This document shows, piece by piece, positions 54,901 to 64,000 of a DNA stretch of 64,000 nucleotides. Source of the stretch: Loxodes magnus (taxonomy: Eukaryota; Ciliophora; Karyorelictea; Loxodida; Loxodidae); assembly GCA_946699065.1 (NCBI GenBank), contig CAMPDV010000023.1:1116001-1180000 (forward strand), given 5' to 3'. Below the pieces are notes generated by a model. It searched no databases and was not told where the DNA came from. It saw nothing but the letters and a program-made list of their open reading frames with translations. The position numbers were made by a program, and so were the translations under genes. How positions within the stretch are numbered: position 1 is the first letter of the stretch; each line of letters starts with the position of its first letter.

Positions 54901-55711
54901 CCTAACGGATTCAGAAATGCAGCGAGAAGTTTTTTTTGATTTAGCTTATTTAAAAAAGTTCTTCTTCTTAACCTTAAAGCTAAATGTAAGAAGCCTTAAA
55001 AACATTGCTATCATTTGTTTCTTTTTCTATAAAGCTGCTCTTATATCAACCAAAGCCTGAGTCGCTAAGACAATCTTCCATGCTAATGCCTTTACAGAGA
55101 CCAGGACAGTTCATATCACAAGAACTAGCCTCGATGAAATTCTAGAATTCTTGATAAAAAAGTTAATTTTCTTGGTATTCAAGCTTATGGTAGTATCTTG
55201 AGTTCAGTAAGTACCCTTTCATAGGGCCTAACTAAATGTTCTATGTTTATGTTGATATTTTTAAGGCAAAAGAATGCGCTTAAGTACTGCACACAGTATC
55301 AGATCTTATTTAAGTTTAGCAAAATGTTACAGTTTGAGGTTAAAAGAAAATTGCCAGGCCAGCTCATTAGTCTTCTTAAAAGTTCCCGCCAAACTAAATA
55401 ATTTAAATTTAAGTTAAGTTTTACTTTATCTCCAGCGTTCCATTATACCAGCTAATTTATAGCCAATCTTAAAGCTAAAATAAAACATGCTTTTATTAAG
55501 CGGAGCTTTAGTCCAAGCTTTCCATTTTAGCATAGCTCACTCAAGCATAGGCTTCATGATCGAGCTCGAACATAAAATCGGAGTTTTCATAAGGAATGAA
55601 CTAAGAGTTTCCATTTAGCCTAAGAACGGAGTTCTCTTTAGTGAGCCTTAAAAAATGGCCAGCAGCAAGACTTAACGTAATAATAACACTTAGAAAGCAG
55701 ATGACTTTCAT
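18358..55711 (-). CDS. Giant modular surface protein: LamG-like and Cys-rich repeats, C-terminal membrane anchor
   Basis: This spans about 37.4 kb, or 12,450 codons. The ATG at 55709-55711 begins a typical signal peptide (MKVICFLSVIITLSLAAG), followed by a first LamG-like domain and Cys residues (CDMNCPGLC). The body alternates LamG/concanavalin-like domains (recognised by SFWLK-type strands and a final EGYISNLVVY-type strand) with Cys-rich furin or growth-factor-receptor-like blocks. The blocks lie near 21.3, 25.7, 30.3, 32.7, 35.0, 37.4, 39.8, 41.9, 44.2, 46.5, 49.4 and 52.9 kb. Short linkers of the form CHPxCxxxCxGPxxxDC lie between them. I checked the frame at 53794, 53104, 50131 and 47875 (one frame) and at about 46674, 45042, 42069, 39765, 37542, 33534, 30240, 27918, 24909, 22833 and 18900 (a second frame). 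One frame change falls near 47.30 kb. No new signal peptide is seen there, so I treat it as one gene. The C-terminus has a membrane helix (18808-18870) and a basic tail ending at TGA 18358-18360. A role in cell-surface coat, adhesion or recognition is likely. Confidence 0.8.
24830..26560 (-). other. Longest Cys-rich block of the giant protein
   Basis: About 1.7 kb of nearly continuous Cys-rich sequence, for example WKCQPCNIACQTC and CNSCSNSKGY, resembles furin-like / growth-factor-receptor Cys-rich repeats. It is several times longer than the other blocks (300-450 bases), so it was probably extended by internal duplication. Such domains are extracellular and disulphide-bonded. Confidence 0.7.
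31140..50140 (-). repeat. Tandem array of about 2.3-kb coding units in the giant gene
   Basis: The CHPxCxxxCxGPxxxDC linker recurs near 31.15, 33.53, 35.87, 38.24, 40.53, 42.77, 45.04, 47.30, 47.85 and 50.11 kb. Steps are about 2.2-2.4 kb, apart from the short 47.30-47.85 step. Each interval holds one Cys-rich block of 300-450 bases at a similar place. In the gene's direction a unit reads linker, LamG-like domain, Cys-rich block, about two LamG-like domains. Sequence between units has diverged, so the amplification is old. Spacing is larger and less regular outside this zone. Confidence 0.75.
47290..47880 (-). repeat. Irregular half-unit and frame change in the giant gene
   Basis: Two linkers lie only about 550 bp apart, where 2.3 kb is the rule. 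The upstream one is complete (CHPKCSDSCYGPNENDC, about 47.85 kb). The other (KCFGPTIKHC, about 47.30 kb) lacks the CHPxC part and lies in a different frame from the LamG-like sequence just before it (...QIYMVDLRLRTYVIDE). A 34-nt GT...AG intron would restore the frame but would remove the end of that LamG-like domain. Other explanations are an unequal-recombination scar, a sequencing error or a gene boundary. Confidence 0.55.
55658..55711 (-). other. Signal peptide of the giant protein
   Basis: The first 18 codons give MKVICFLSVIITLSLAAG: a Lys, a hydrophobic core and small residues at a likely cleavage site. The sequence upstream (above 55712) becomes very AT-rich, which supports this ATG as the true start. 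Confidence 0.8.
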
Positions 55712-58700
55712 TTTACTTGTCTAATTAAAGTTTAATAGTTAAACTTAGTTAAAAGGAAAAATAAAAGTAGAATTAAACTTAAATTTAAATTCCTAGGCTG
55801 CTAATAACTAAAGTAGCCTTAGCTTATATCCTTTAAATAAATAGCTATACAATTATAAATTCCTAGACTTAAATATAGCTATTTATTAAGAAATTAAATT
55901 CATTTTGTATGATATATCTCTTAGACTTCCAAATATTTATTTTAAAACTGTTTAAATAGGAGGAAAACATGAAAATGCTCTGACTTATTTCAACTCTAAA
56001 ATTAGTCTAAAACAATTAGAATTTAGTAGATCTATGGGTGAAGGAAACTTATAAAGTAGTTCAACTAAATTTTAAAGTATATTCATTAAGTGTTCATAAG
56101 TAAGCTACCATTATATAAATAAATAGTTATATCTTATTTAATAAAAATAATAAAGAGCATGCTTATAATTTAGGCAAGCTATTATTATTAATAGATCTTA
56201 AAATTAAACTTAGCATATCTACATAGTTTAATAAATAGCTCTTATTATTTTAAAAAGCTACTAATAGCTCCTCTTAAAATAATTGATTTAAGTCTTTTTA
56301 ATTTAGGCTTTTAAGAAATAAATAGAAAGTGTTAATAAAGGGTTTTAGTTAAAATTAATAGAGCGAATAATTGCTAAGGAAAAATATAAATGATAAAAGA
56401 AATTTCTTTCAAAGCAAACGATTGAAGTTAAATTAATTAATTGAAAGCTATTATCACATTAAGATTATGATATATATTGATTTTAATAGCTTTTTTTCAT
56501 ATTGCTATATCAAAAGTTTGAAAGAATTTAAAAGTAGCCTTTGAGGTTATTTCCGAAAAACTAGCTTGTATTTTAAGTTAATTAAATACTTAGAGATATA
56601 TTAGAAGAATGATTCTCTAATATAAGATTTATTAATTATTTAATTATTTTTTGTTTTCATTTGCTTGCTTTTCTTGGCAAAATTAAAGTTCCTTTTGTTT
56701 CCCTTAGCTATACTTATAATTTTCTAATGTGGGTTGAATTGTGACAGCATTTCTAATTCATTATATGCAACTCTTCTTATTTAATAAAAAATTCCTTTGT
56801 AAATTGGTCATATAGTATTTAATATTTAATAGCATATTTATTAGAATAAATAGCTTATTTGCATATTAAGTCTACTAAAGCAGGTATAAAATTTTATTTA
56901 TATCATAAATGATCGTCTAATATGTCTTTTATTTTAGCATTCTCATATATACAGATTTATCATCTGAATGTTTCCTTTTATTTTTTAGAAAGTCTAGTTA
57001 AGTAGTTTTATTTTAGTTTATAGAAAGGATTGAGCTATGTATCATATTTAGTATATATCAATTTTAAAGGTTAGAGAACTTATAAATTTAATAATTTGAT
57101 ATGAATTAAAATTTGAAATATATTCCTTAGAAAGGTGTAGGATTATATAAATTCTAAAAATAAAGCAAATCTAATTTAATATGTTCTTTTATATAAAAGG
57201 ATATTATGATAAGCTAGTAATAGTTTATTTATCAAAATGTTACATTAAAACTAAAGCTCTTTCTAAATAAAATTTACTATAGATGTATATTTTTATCGTT
57301 TGGTTGTAAATTAATTAGAGTGATATTTAAATTTATTAATTATTTAGATAATTAAATCTGGATTTCTTAGAACATTTTTATCTTTCCAAAATTGGGAGGC
57401 TTAATAATAGCTTTAGAAATTAAAAGAATTTCTATGCAAATAATTGCAAGCAGGAATTATAACTTACTAAATTTGATTTTATATCTAGTTATTTTATTTA
57501 AAGTAAGGTAAATAGACATTTAATTAAGTTAAATTTTATTTTTCCTTTATTAACTAGTTAAAATTTATTATCAGCTAAATAACCCAGTTTAAAATGTTTT
57601 TACTTTGGAATATACATTTCAAATCAAAATATTCAGGAACAAATTAAAAAAAGATAAAACCATAAGATTCAGCCAATTATAGAAGCTTATTAGCCTTCTT
57701 TCTTTTTTCTTTTATTATTTATTTAATAGCTATCGTATTCTATAGCCAAAGCAGATTTTAAAAATAATTCTTAAACCAATTTCTCCTTCTAAGCACATTA
57801 GGAATAAAGCTAATTTAAGAAAGATTATTTAGATTTATCACCTAAACCCTTAGCTATATAAAATACACGAAGCAATTTTATTAAGTATTAGTTAACTATA
57901 AATAATGCTTCTTATTCTTCAAACTTCTAAGTTTTATCTTTTTATAAATATGTGATTTGCTATAAAGCTAGATGCTTTATTAAGTTATATGAAACTTAGA
58001 TGTAAGAATATTTTCTAATGCTTAGAAAGTATTAATATGTTTAAAATAAACTATTTGATATTGTTACTGTGAGCTGCTATATAAATCTATGCTTATAAAG
58101 ATCTTATATTTTATTAAAGCATGAACTTATTATTTAGCGAATCCTAAATAAAAGTAGAGGTGCTAATTGTATGTATTTAGATATTAAACAGAATGGAGAT
58201 CTAAGTTGCTTAAATAAAGTATTAGATTATAAGCTAGTTGTATCCAATTTAATGCCTAACTCTTATTTAAAATAAAATAGTTTTATCACTATATATTAAA
58301 TTTGCTGCTTAAATCTTCCAAATTAATTTTCTTTTAACTATATAAAACTCTTATAATTTAGCTTTCATATAGCTTATATACTTTATAAGCTTTATTATAG
58401 TTAGGATATACCTTTAGATCTAGTATAAATGCTTGATATATCTAAGGCTAAATTATAGAATCATTTAATTAATTGTATAAAATACATATGAACAAGCTAA
58501 GCTTTGAAGACTAGCAGAAATTAACTAATAGTTAAGCTTATAGTTGATAGTTATAGCAGAGCATGATAATAATAACTTAAATAAAGCAGAAGTAAAGCGT
58601 ATAAGAAATCTAAGCTAAGTAATATATTTGAATCTATGATAGTTTATCTTTAATGCTAGTCTAAAGATAATAGCTTCATATAATATATCTTTAATTCGTT

Positions 58701-60659
58701 TAAAATACTGCTATATCTTCACTTTAAGTGAATCTAAATCGATATAGTTTAGTATGGTAATTGATATGACCATCTAAACAAAAAAGCATTAAAGAATTTA
58801 AGTAAATCTAAAAAATTATTCTGACTATTAGAGGATTAAGCTAAGCAATTGATATAACTCTAAATTTGAAAATATAAATTGCTTATATCTAAATTATAAT
58901 ATATGACTAAATTAAATCTCACTAACTATACACTTATATTAATTCATGTAAAATAGACTTTTATAATTAAAATATAAGAAGGGTATACAAGATGAAGCTT
59001 CTTGCTTCTTTAAAGCATTAACTTGATTTATTTTATTTAAGAAGTTTATTTAATCATAGAGACAAAAAGGACTGATTATAAATTAAATAGGTAATTTATT
59101 AATAAAAGTTTGCAAATGAAGCTAAGGTTAAATGTAGAAACTTACCCTTTAAAGGTAGATTCTTAAAAGAAAGAATATCTTTAGTTTAATAAATCTATAG
59201 GATAATTTTTCTATTTATAAGATAAAACTTTTTATACTATATCATTTATATTTTGTCAAGGTAGCGGCTGAGACATTTTAAGCAAACTAAAAGCTATTAT
59301 AATTAGTTTGTTTTAAATAAGAGTCAGATAAAATAATTGTAAGCAATATCAAATTATAAATGCTTGGGCTCAATTACTTATAATGCCTTTACTTAAAAAT
59401 TATCGATTTTTAAGATATAAAGTACGTCTTATATCATCGAATGAAAGATATCCTTATTTTTATAGCTTTAATTCCTTATTTTTAATATTATTATTTTATA
59501 TTCGTCTACTCTCTTTTGTACTCAAAAAGCAAAGCTTATCTTAACTTCATTTTTTGAATGATTCTTTTGCTAAGTGTATGAAACAGAAAAACTACTAATT
59601 CATTAATTATTAGTCTAGCTTTATGAATAAATTAAAATTCTTATTAAGAAAATATCTAAAAATAATAAAAAAAGAAATAGCAAGTTTGAATTATATTAGA
59701 TGTATCACTTTAAAAAGTAAGTATGATATAATAAACTAATTACTATAAAATCCTTTATATTTTCCTCTTTCATTTTATTTTTTTCCTTGGAATGCGGGAG
59801 AGAAAATTTTAGGCTAGAAGATAAATATTTATAAAAAAGTCTATTTGGTTTTAATTAATGAAGAATTAAAATTATTAGCTATTCCTTTAAAAAATTTAAT
59901 TTGCTCTAGAGTAAAAGACTAAGCTAACTATACTCAGTTACCTTAATTTATAAATTTTAAAATATTTTTATATATATAATATCTCTTCTATGATCAATCT
60001 AATAGCGAAAAGATATTTCATTAAATTTCGTAAGGAAGGGCTTTAAAATTTATTGTATTATCTTTAGTAAATTAAGTTTATATAGATACATCTTAATATT
60101 CAGTTATATTTGAGTTGATAATCTATTAAACATTATTATTTTAGAAAACTTTCTATTTAGTTATTTAATTAGCTTACGAATAATTGAATTAAAGTTAAAA
60201 GCTTTTAAATAATTTATTTCTTAAAATAAGTTTTACATACTTAAAGCTATTTATTAGGACTAATGAAAGTTATGATATAAACTAGAAATTACAATGATAA
60301 TTGTATAATTTCTAGATATATTGATTAATATGCTTAAGCAAATAATTTTAAATCTAAGTCTTAAATTAGATTTAATTTGGTAGAAGAGTAATTTAAATAA
60401 AGCTTTAATAATAATAAGAATATAAGCTAAATTTTAATTTATTTTAGTATATTCCTTCAATTAAATTAGATTATTATATTATACTAAATGTCTTCTATTA
60501 TTAGGTTTAGTTAAATTAAGATAAATAAAGAAAATAGAAAAGTATTTAAGCTATTTAATAGGCTAATATTAATAATTTAGTATATCTTTTATAAGTAATC
60601 AATGGATGATTGAATAAATAAACAATGCTTTTTAATATTTGTTTCTGTTATTTTAATAA
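55712..60659. other. AT-rich spacer
   Basis: This is 5 kb between the divergently placed giant gene (-) and paralogue B (+). It must hold the giant gene's promoter, but I recognise no motif. A plus-strand frame from about 57.7 kb to TGA 58729-58731 contains a segment, DIPLDLVQMLDISKAKLQNH, faintly like the end of a TFIIB/cyclin fold. It is not strong enough to annotate as a gene. The rest reads as random AT-rich DNA. Confidence 0.45.
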
Positions 60660-61448
60660 ATGGAGAGCATTTAATAGAAAAAATTTATCTCAAAGTAGCT
60701 AACTTAAATTCTGTGCTTGAAGAAGCAGCTTAAATAGAAAAATTCTTCATGCTTTTTAAGTATAATTCCTTTGATGGTATATAAATACGAGATTTGTCCA
60801 AACTTTATAGAGCGAAAACCCGATTTTCTAAAGACAGGAGATTAATATTTTACTATTTTGTTTAATGGAGATGAAGTAAAAGATTAAGAGTTTTTAACTA
60901 TCAAAAATAAATGAAAAAAGTTACATTCTCATAAATTTTATAAGCATGATGAAAGAGATAATTAATCAAATTGAGTTATGTCTCATACCTATAGTTCATT
61001 ATATGATGGATCAAAATGAAGAATTCTTCCCGTTCCTGGAAATAACAGACTTTATCACATTTATTTTCATGGTGATGATGAAAGACTTTAAAGAGGTGAC
61101 GGTGATATATATGGAATGAGAGGATACTAATTGTAATGTGTAAGAGAATAGAATTAAGATATGGTAGATCAAAACACTACAAGAATTATGATATGTCACC
61201 AAGGAAACAAATATGGAAATATTTGGAGAATTAAAAAGACTAAAGGCTAGTTTTCCTATAAAATTATATGTGCAGGAGATGAAAATTTAGATAAAGGAGG
61301 AGATTTTTATAAAGTAAAGGGATCAGAAATATGTATTTAAGTTATTAATTAGCTATATAGAGATGAGAATTCTTACTTTTTAGTAGCATAAAAAAATGCA
61401 AAAAAGAAAAACCTTTGGATGTTTATGAGAAACCAAAAATAGTTTTGA
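60660..61448 (+). CDS. 262-residue protein of unknown family, paralogue B
   Basis: The uninterrupted frame from the ATG at 60660 to the TGA at 61446-61448 is 263 codons, the same length as paralogue A at 12825-13613. The two align over their whole length without an obvious gap in the overall count. Conserved stretches include YKYEICPN, KPDFLKTGDQYFTI, GDIYGMRGYQLQCVRE, NKYGNIWRIKK, DKGGDFYKVKG and NSYFLVA. The tandem W-x-I / Y-x-I...GD / GDxY pattern is kept, so the possible beta-repeat fold is under selection in both copies. TGA is used as Trp at KNKW, NWVM and KWRI, while NIWRI uses TGG. No signal peptide or membrane helix is present. A cytosolic binding or lectin-like protein is possible; no catalytic motif is seen. 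The two copies flank the giant gene on the same strand. Confidence 0.85.
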
Positions 61449-62849
61449 GAAATATATTAATCAAACTTAAAATTAATTTTTAATTTGAGATAAATAATTC
61501 TATTCTAAGTTTGCTAAGCAAACTTTAACTGAATTCTTTTATTTTATATCCTTCAATCTTATTTAAAATTATAAAATTTCTTAATTTCAAGCAGTTATGT
61601 AGAATTATAGCACTAAGCTATTTTTCGCTAATAATAGTTATAGTTATAAGGTTAAATATTTCCTTTTATTAATTGGATGATTAGACATAACTAAAAGTAT
61701 TATATGATTGTGACTTAGTTTTAAATATAGTTTGCTAATTAAATTATTAGAAAGTTTATTTTTTCTTTTAAGGAAATAAAAGGTAAAAGATATAGCATGG
61801 GATTAAAGAGCAAAATAATAAATAAGTAAATATATGAATAAAAATAAATAAATACAAAGAAATTATATTTAATAATATCTTAATAAAATACACTATATTT
61901 ATTATATTCTATTATATTCAAAACTTAAAAGATAAAGCATGCTTATTACATTTACCAATTAAATCTTAATTATTTAATAAAATAACTTAAATAATAATTG
62001 GCAGCATAAAGTCTTTGAATTATTAAAGTTATATAATAATTAAATTAAATATTCATTATGGAAAATTTATATCATAATATTTATTTAAGTTTAAATTAGA
62101 TTAAAGTGACAAAGCTAATTTAAATATTTTTATTTTATTAAATAAATAAGATAATTATTTATATATTTATATTAGATAATCTTCATTTATTTAATATAAA
62201 ATTCACTAATCAACAAAAGATCAAATTTTAAATTTTAAATTAAAGCAAATATCAGATACATTTATTCTATCATACTCTTTAATGTTTTGCTAAATTTCAT
62301 CAGCCAAATATTCATCTATAAAACAATTATAGTCAAATAAATATTATTATTATTATTATTATTTAAAAGCAGAAATTCTCTTTTTATCTAATTAACTCAA
62401 CAGAGATACTATAATTTCTAGGTTCTCACATTTATTTCTTTATTAAGAATAAAATTTAAAGGAAGATTTAAATTATTTAAAAAAATATAAAAAGCTTAAC
62501 ATTTAATAAAGTTCCAGCAATTAAAAAGTTATTATTTGATTTAATTACTTTAAATACATTTAACTATTTTTTAGAATTAATTAAAAAGAGAAGCTATGCA
62601 TCTAATATCTACTTTAGTATTTAAATAAAAGTTTAGCTGTAAGATATAAATTTATATAAATACATCTCATTTTTATTTTTAACTTCTTTAATTTATATTT
62701 CTAAGTCAGTATTCTTAAACTATTTTGCTTTCTTTTATCATATAAAAATAAATACTTTAAAATAATTTAATAGCTAATTAATTTAAAATAAAAGCTGCAT
62801 GTATTTTAAGAATATAATTAAAATTTGATTTGTTTTAATATTTTAAATA
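61449..62849. other. AT-rich spacer
   Basis: This lies between paralogue B and the second retroposon. It is very AT-rich, with a short ATT microsatellite (62343-62363) and no recognisable gene. Confidence 0.5.
62343..62363 (+). repeat. (ATT)7 microsatellite
   Basis: Seven perfect ATT units. It resembles the tails of the two retroposon copies but has no element attached to it, so it may be an ordinary microsatellite or a tail remnant. Confidence 0.9.
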
Positions 62850-62861
62850 TAATTTAGAAGT
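62850..62861 (+). repeat. Target-site duplication, left copy (retroposon 2)
   Basis: TAATTTAGAAGT is found here and at 63850-63861, exactly flanking the second GC-richer insert. It is less AT-simple than the first duplication, so chance agreement is unlikely. Confidence 0.85.
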
Positions 62862-63849
62862 AATAAGTGCAAAAATAAAAAATGGTTGAAGGTTTAGAGT
62901 CAGGCTTCTATACCACCTCTTCTTAAGCCAAAAAGGAAGGGAGGAAGCAATAAACCAAGTCTTAATAATCTTAAAAATCTTCTCTATCACAACCTTAACC
63001 AACACTGAAATAACAACTTGGAATCTAACAAAACGAAAGAAAGCCAACCTTGAAGAATATATACACGGAAAGTCTAACCTTAAGCGAGAAACCGAGGAAA
63101 CAGATGAAGTCTGTTCTCCACAGGAGGTATCAGAGTTCAACTTTTCTGGCCTGATGAGCATGCAGTAGTTCATCAAAGTGGTACTGAACCTCCAGGAAGA
63201 GGTTAAGGGATTGAAGAAGGACAATGATATGCTCATGGCAAAGCTAGACCTAGCAGAAGGAATTGAGTCAAGATTTATGTCCTAGGAAAGAAATTTTAAC
63301 GCCTTTTGGAATATCTCACGAAGTCAGACTAACGAATCCTAAAATTAGCTTTAGGAACAGACTGAACTGGATAGCAGACTCGGAAAAGTAGAAGAGAAAT
63401 TGCGAACTTTTAAGAAAGAGTAAAGCGAAACTGGAGCTATACAAATGGAAATCGAAGCCTAGAAAGAGCAAACAAATCAAGGAAAATAATTAAAAATAAA
63501 AAAGAAATGTTTCTGCTATGGAAGCGTATGACATTTTTATCGGAAGTGTTAGAAATTCTAATAGAAATAAAGAAACTATTGGATAAAAGAACAACAAAAG
63601 AAGAAAAAAGAAGAAGCAAGAATGAAAAGAATGTATTGCAACCCGGATGGTTCAATATACAAGATCAAGATGGAACCATATCAAGTAAAAGGAAGGAAAA
63701 CCTGGAGAAACCCGAGTTCCCAATGTCGCTAAAATTGGACGTCCCAAACATTTATATTTAACAGCAGGGAGCCCGAACTGCTGTCCTCCTGACGAGGTTG
63801 GAAATCCTTAAAACGGAAAACTCAAAATTGATATTATTATTATTATTAT
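62862..63849 (+). mobile_element. Retroposon copy 2: short non-LTR element coding an ORF1-like protein
   Basis: This 988-bp insert, markedly richer in G and C than its surroundings, lies between exact 12-bp direct repeats. The ATG at 62882 begins MVEGLESGFY, like copy 1. A Gln/Ser-rich N-terminal part is followed by a long probable coiled coil (for example VLNLQEEVKGLKKDNDMLMA). Next come a CCHC-like zinc-knuckle region near 63510 and a Lys-rich part sharing the CNPDGSIY-type pattern with copy 1. The 3' end carries GTCCCAAACATTTATATT, close to copy 1, and finishes in a perfect ATT tail. Coiled coil plus CCHC fits ORF1 proteins of LINE-type elements, but no polymerase is present. It looks somewhat disrupted, with about one break. 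Two copies with separate target-site duplications show independent insertions rather than one segmental duplication. Confidence 0.8.
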
Positions 63850-63861
63850 TAATTTAGAAGT
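63850..63861 (+). repeat. Target-site duplication, right copy (retroposon 2)
   Basis: An exact copy of 62850-62861, directly after the ATT tail. Confidence 0.85.
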
Positions 63862-64000
63862 TAAAAATACTTTACTTTAATATAATAAAGGAGAAAGTTA
63901 AAATTAAAGTGTTTAAAATAATAATAATTAATTAGAAATTAAAAAGGATTAAATTATGGAGTGAGTTAGAAATATCTTGTCATTATATCAATAATAAAGA
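63862..64000. other. AT-rich spacer to the window edge
   Basis: A short AT-rich stretch in which I recognise nothing. Confidence 0.6.

Noticed and set aside
62835-63236. Minus-strand standard-code ORF of 133 codons
   Set aside because: It lies antisense to the second retroposon's coding region, and its residues look like a reverse shadow.
10461-63849. The two retroposon copies and two paralogues as one large segmental duplication
   Set aside because: The order is retroposon-gene on the left and gene-retroposon on the right, all on the plus strand. Each retroposon has a different target-site duplication, so the insertions were independent.

Overview
The window looks like nuclear DNA of a ciliate that uses all three standard stop codons as sense codons. 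TAA and TAG read as glutamine throughout. TGA reads as tryptophan inside genes, yet TGA also ends them. This combination is known from karyorelictids (Parduzcia, Loxodes) and from the heterotrich Condylostoma. The long, very AT-rich, gene-poor spacers, the large contig and the tiny introns (14, 18 and 19 nt inferred here) make a Loxodes-like karyorelictid my first guess. That guess is inference. Because only TGA can stop translation, and even TGA is ambiguous, ORF length means little here. I relied on conserved motifs, paralogue comparison and composition.

Left part (1-13.6 kb). A partial Gln/Lys/Glu-rich gene runs in from the left edge (1-1012, +). After a 2.4-kb spacer comes the largest subunit of RNA polymerase I (3430-7846, +), with one 19-nt intron and four internal TGA-Trp codons. 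A divergent protein kinase with unresolved frame changes lies on the minus strand (about 8737-9993). Next is a short GC-richer retroposon coding only an ORF1-like protein (10461-11292). It has a 12-bp target-site duplication and a TTA-rich tail. A 262-residue protein of unknown function follows (12825-13613, +).

Centre (18.4-55.7 kb). Essentially all of it is one enormous minus-strand gene, about 37.4 kb and 12,450 codons. It encodes a signal-peptide-bearing surface protein made of LamG/concanavalin-like domains alternating with cysteine-rich (furin / growth-factor-receptor-like) blocks. It ends in a membrane helix and a basic cytoplasmic tail. From about 31 to 50 kb the modules recur with a period of about 2.3 kb. 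One irregular half-unit at 47.30-47.87 kb coincides with the only frame change I found. An in-frame TGA sits directly in front of the membrane helix.

Right part (55.7-64 kb). A 5-kb AT-rich spacer is followed by a paralogue of the 262-residue protein with exactly the same length (60660-61448, +), then a second copy of the retroposon family (62862-63849) with its own 12-bp target-site duplication. The two paralogues show TGA exchanged with TGG, and TAA exchanged with CAA, at matching positions. This is direct internal evidence for the genetic code.

I see no bacterial-type operons, CRISPR arrays, rRNA or convincing tRNA genes. Spacers were read by eye only, so weak genes could be missed there.
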